Shown here: positions 6,124-6,263 of the stretch, one piece after another
Layout of the letters: the number at the start of each line of letters is the position of its first letter
How positions within the stretch are numbered: the stretch's first letter is position 1
Assembly (NCBI GenBank): GCA_021788565.1
Contig: JAJYKO010000355.1
Coordinates: 1 to 6,263, forward strand
Length of the DNA stretch: 6,263 nucleotides
Direction: 5' to 3'
From: Chloroflexota bacterium
GTDB taxonomy: Bacteria; Chloroflexota; UBA6077
The notes under the pieces: model-generated
Database searches by the model: none
What the model was told of the DNA's origin: nothing
Seen by the model: only the letters and a program-made list of their open reading frames with translations
Made by a program: the position numbers and the translations under genes

Positions 6124-6263
6124 ATGCAGCAGAACAGCAGCAACGTAACTCCAGGCACTCAGGTAGACGTCGGTATGACGCCGAGCCTGGCGGGCGCTCT
6201 CAGCTACGTACTGGGGATCATCACGGGTGTCATCTTTCTGATGATGAGCAAGGACAGCTTTGT
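6124..6263 (+). CDS. DUF4870 (Tic20-like) small membrane protein, N-terminal part (3' end outside window)
   Basis: Forty-six complete codons are visible, beginning MQQNSSNVTPG. After a polar N-terminus of about 20 residues comes SLAGALSYVLGIITGVIFLMM (21-41), then SKDSF. This matches the start of DUF4870/Tic20-like proteins, where a first helix of the type AGALSYLLGWITGIIFLL is followed by a charged residue pair and then an RFHAxQS motif, which would lie just past the window edge. Such proteins are usually about 100-150 residues with three or so membrane helices and have no settled bacterial function. The ATG is supported by AAGGAGG six bases upstream. It follows the luxR-type gene on the same strand but 281 bases away, so it is probably a separate unit. 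Confidence 0.8.
   Translation, partial: MQQNSSNVTPGTQVDVGMTPSLAGALSYVLGIITGVIFLMMSKDSF

Overview
The window is GC-rich bacterial DNA with four protein-coding genes, two of them cut by the window edges. A large MalT-type LuxR regulator, a Tat-exported secreted protein, a DUF4870 protein and a palindromic repeat of the GTCATCCTGAGCG type together suggest a Chloroflexota-like organism. That is an inference from gene style and remembered repeat families, not from a marker gene. No rRNA, tRNA, CRISPR array, transposase or phage gene is visible.

Layout. (1) Bases 3-1037, plus strand: the C-terminal two thirds of a DHA2-family (EmrB/QacA-like) major facilitator drug/proton antiporter. It enters the window at its diagnostic motif C. 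(2) Bases 1064-1131: an imperfect palindromic element in the short gap between two convergent genes. (3) Bases 1161-2663, minus strand: a 500-residue protein with a twin-arginine signal peptide. Its body reads like a clan GH-A glycoside hydrolase TIM barrel (WGNE and LTEIG motifs) with a C-terminal beta domain, but I cannot assign a GH family. (4) Bases 2664-3034: a divergent intergenic region with a good sigma-70-like promoter pointing to the regulator. Its -35 box lies inside a perfect 8-1-8 palindrome. (5) Bases 3035-5842, plus strand: a 935-residue MalT/LuxR-type ATP-dependent transcription activator with a TTG start, a STAND NTPase module, a TPR-like sensor region and a C-terminal LuxR helix-turn-helix. 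(6) Bases 5843-6123: a non-coding gap with a weak hairpin after the regulator. (7) Bases 6124-6263, plus strand: the first 46 codons of a DUF4870 (Tic20-like) membrane protein behind a near-perfect Shine-Dalgarno sequence.

How they may work together. The regulator and the exported hydrolase-like protein are divergent neighbours, an arrangement often seen between a regulator and its target. MalT itself controls sugar-use genes, so a sugar-responsive regulator controlling an exported glycosidase is a reasonable hypothesis, but nothing in the sequence proves it. The transporter and the DUF4870 gene look like unrelated flanking genes. I see no convincing novel multi-gene system. The most interesting items are the palindrome over the regulator promoter and the unassigned exported GH-A-like protein.
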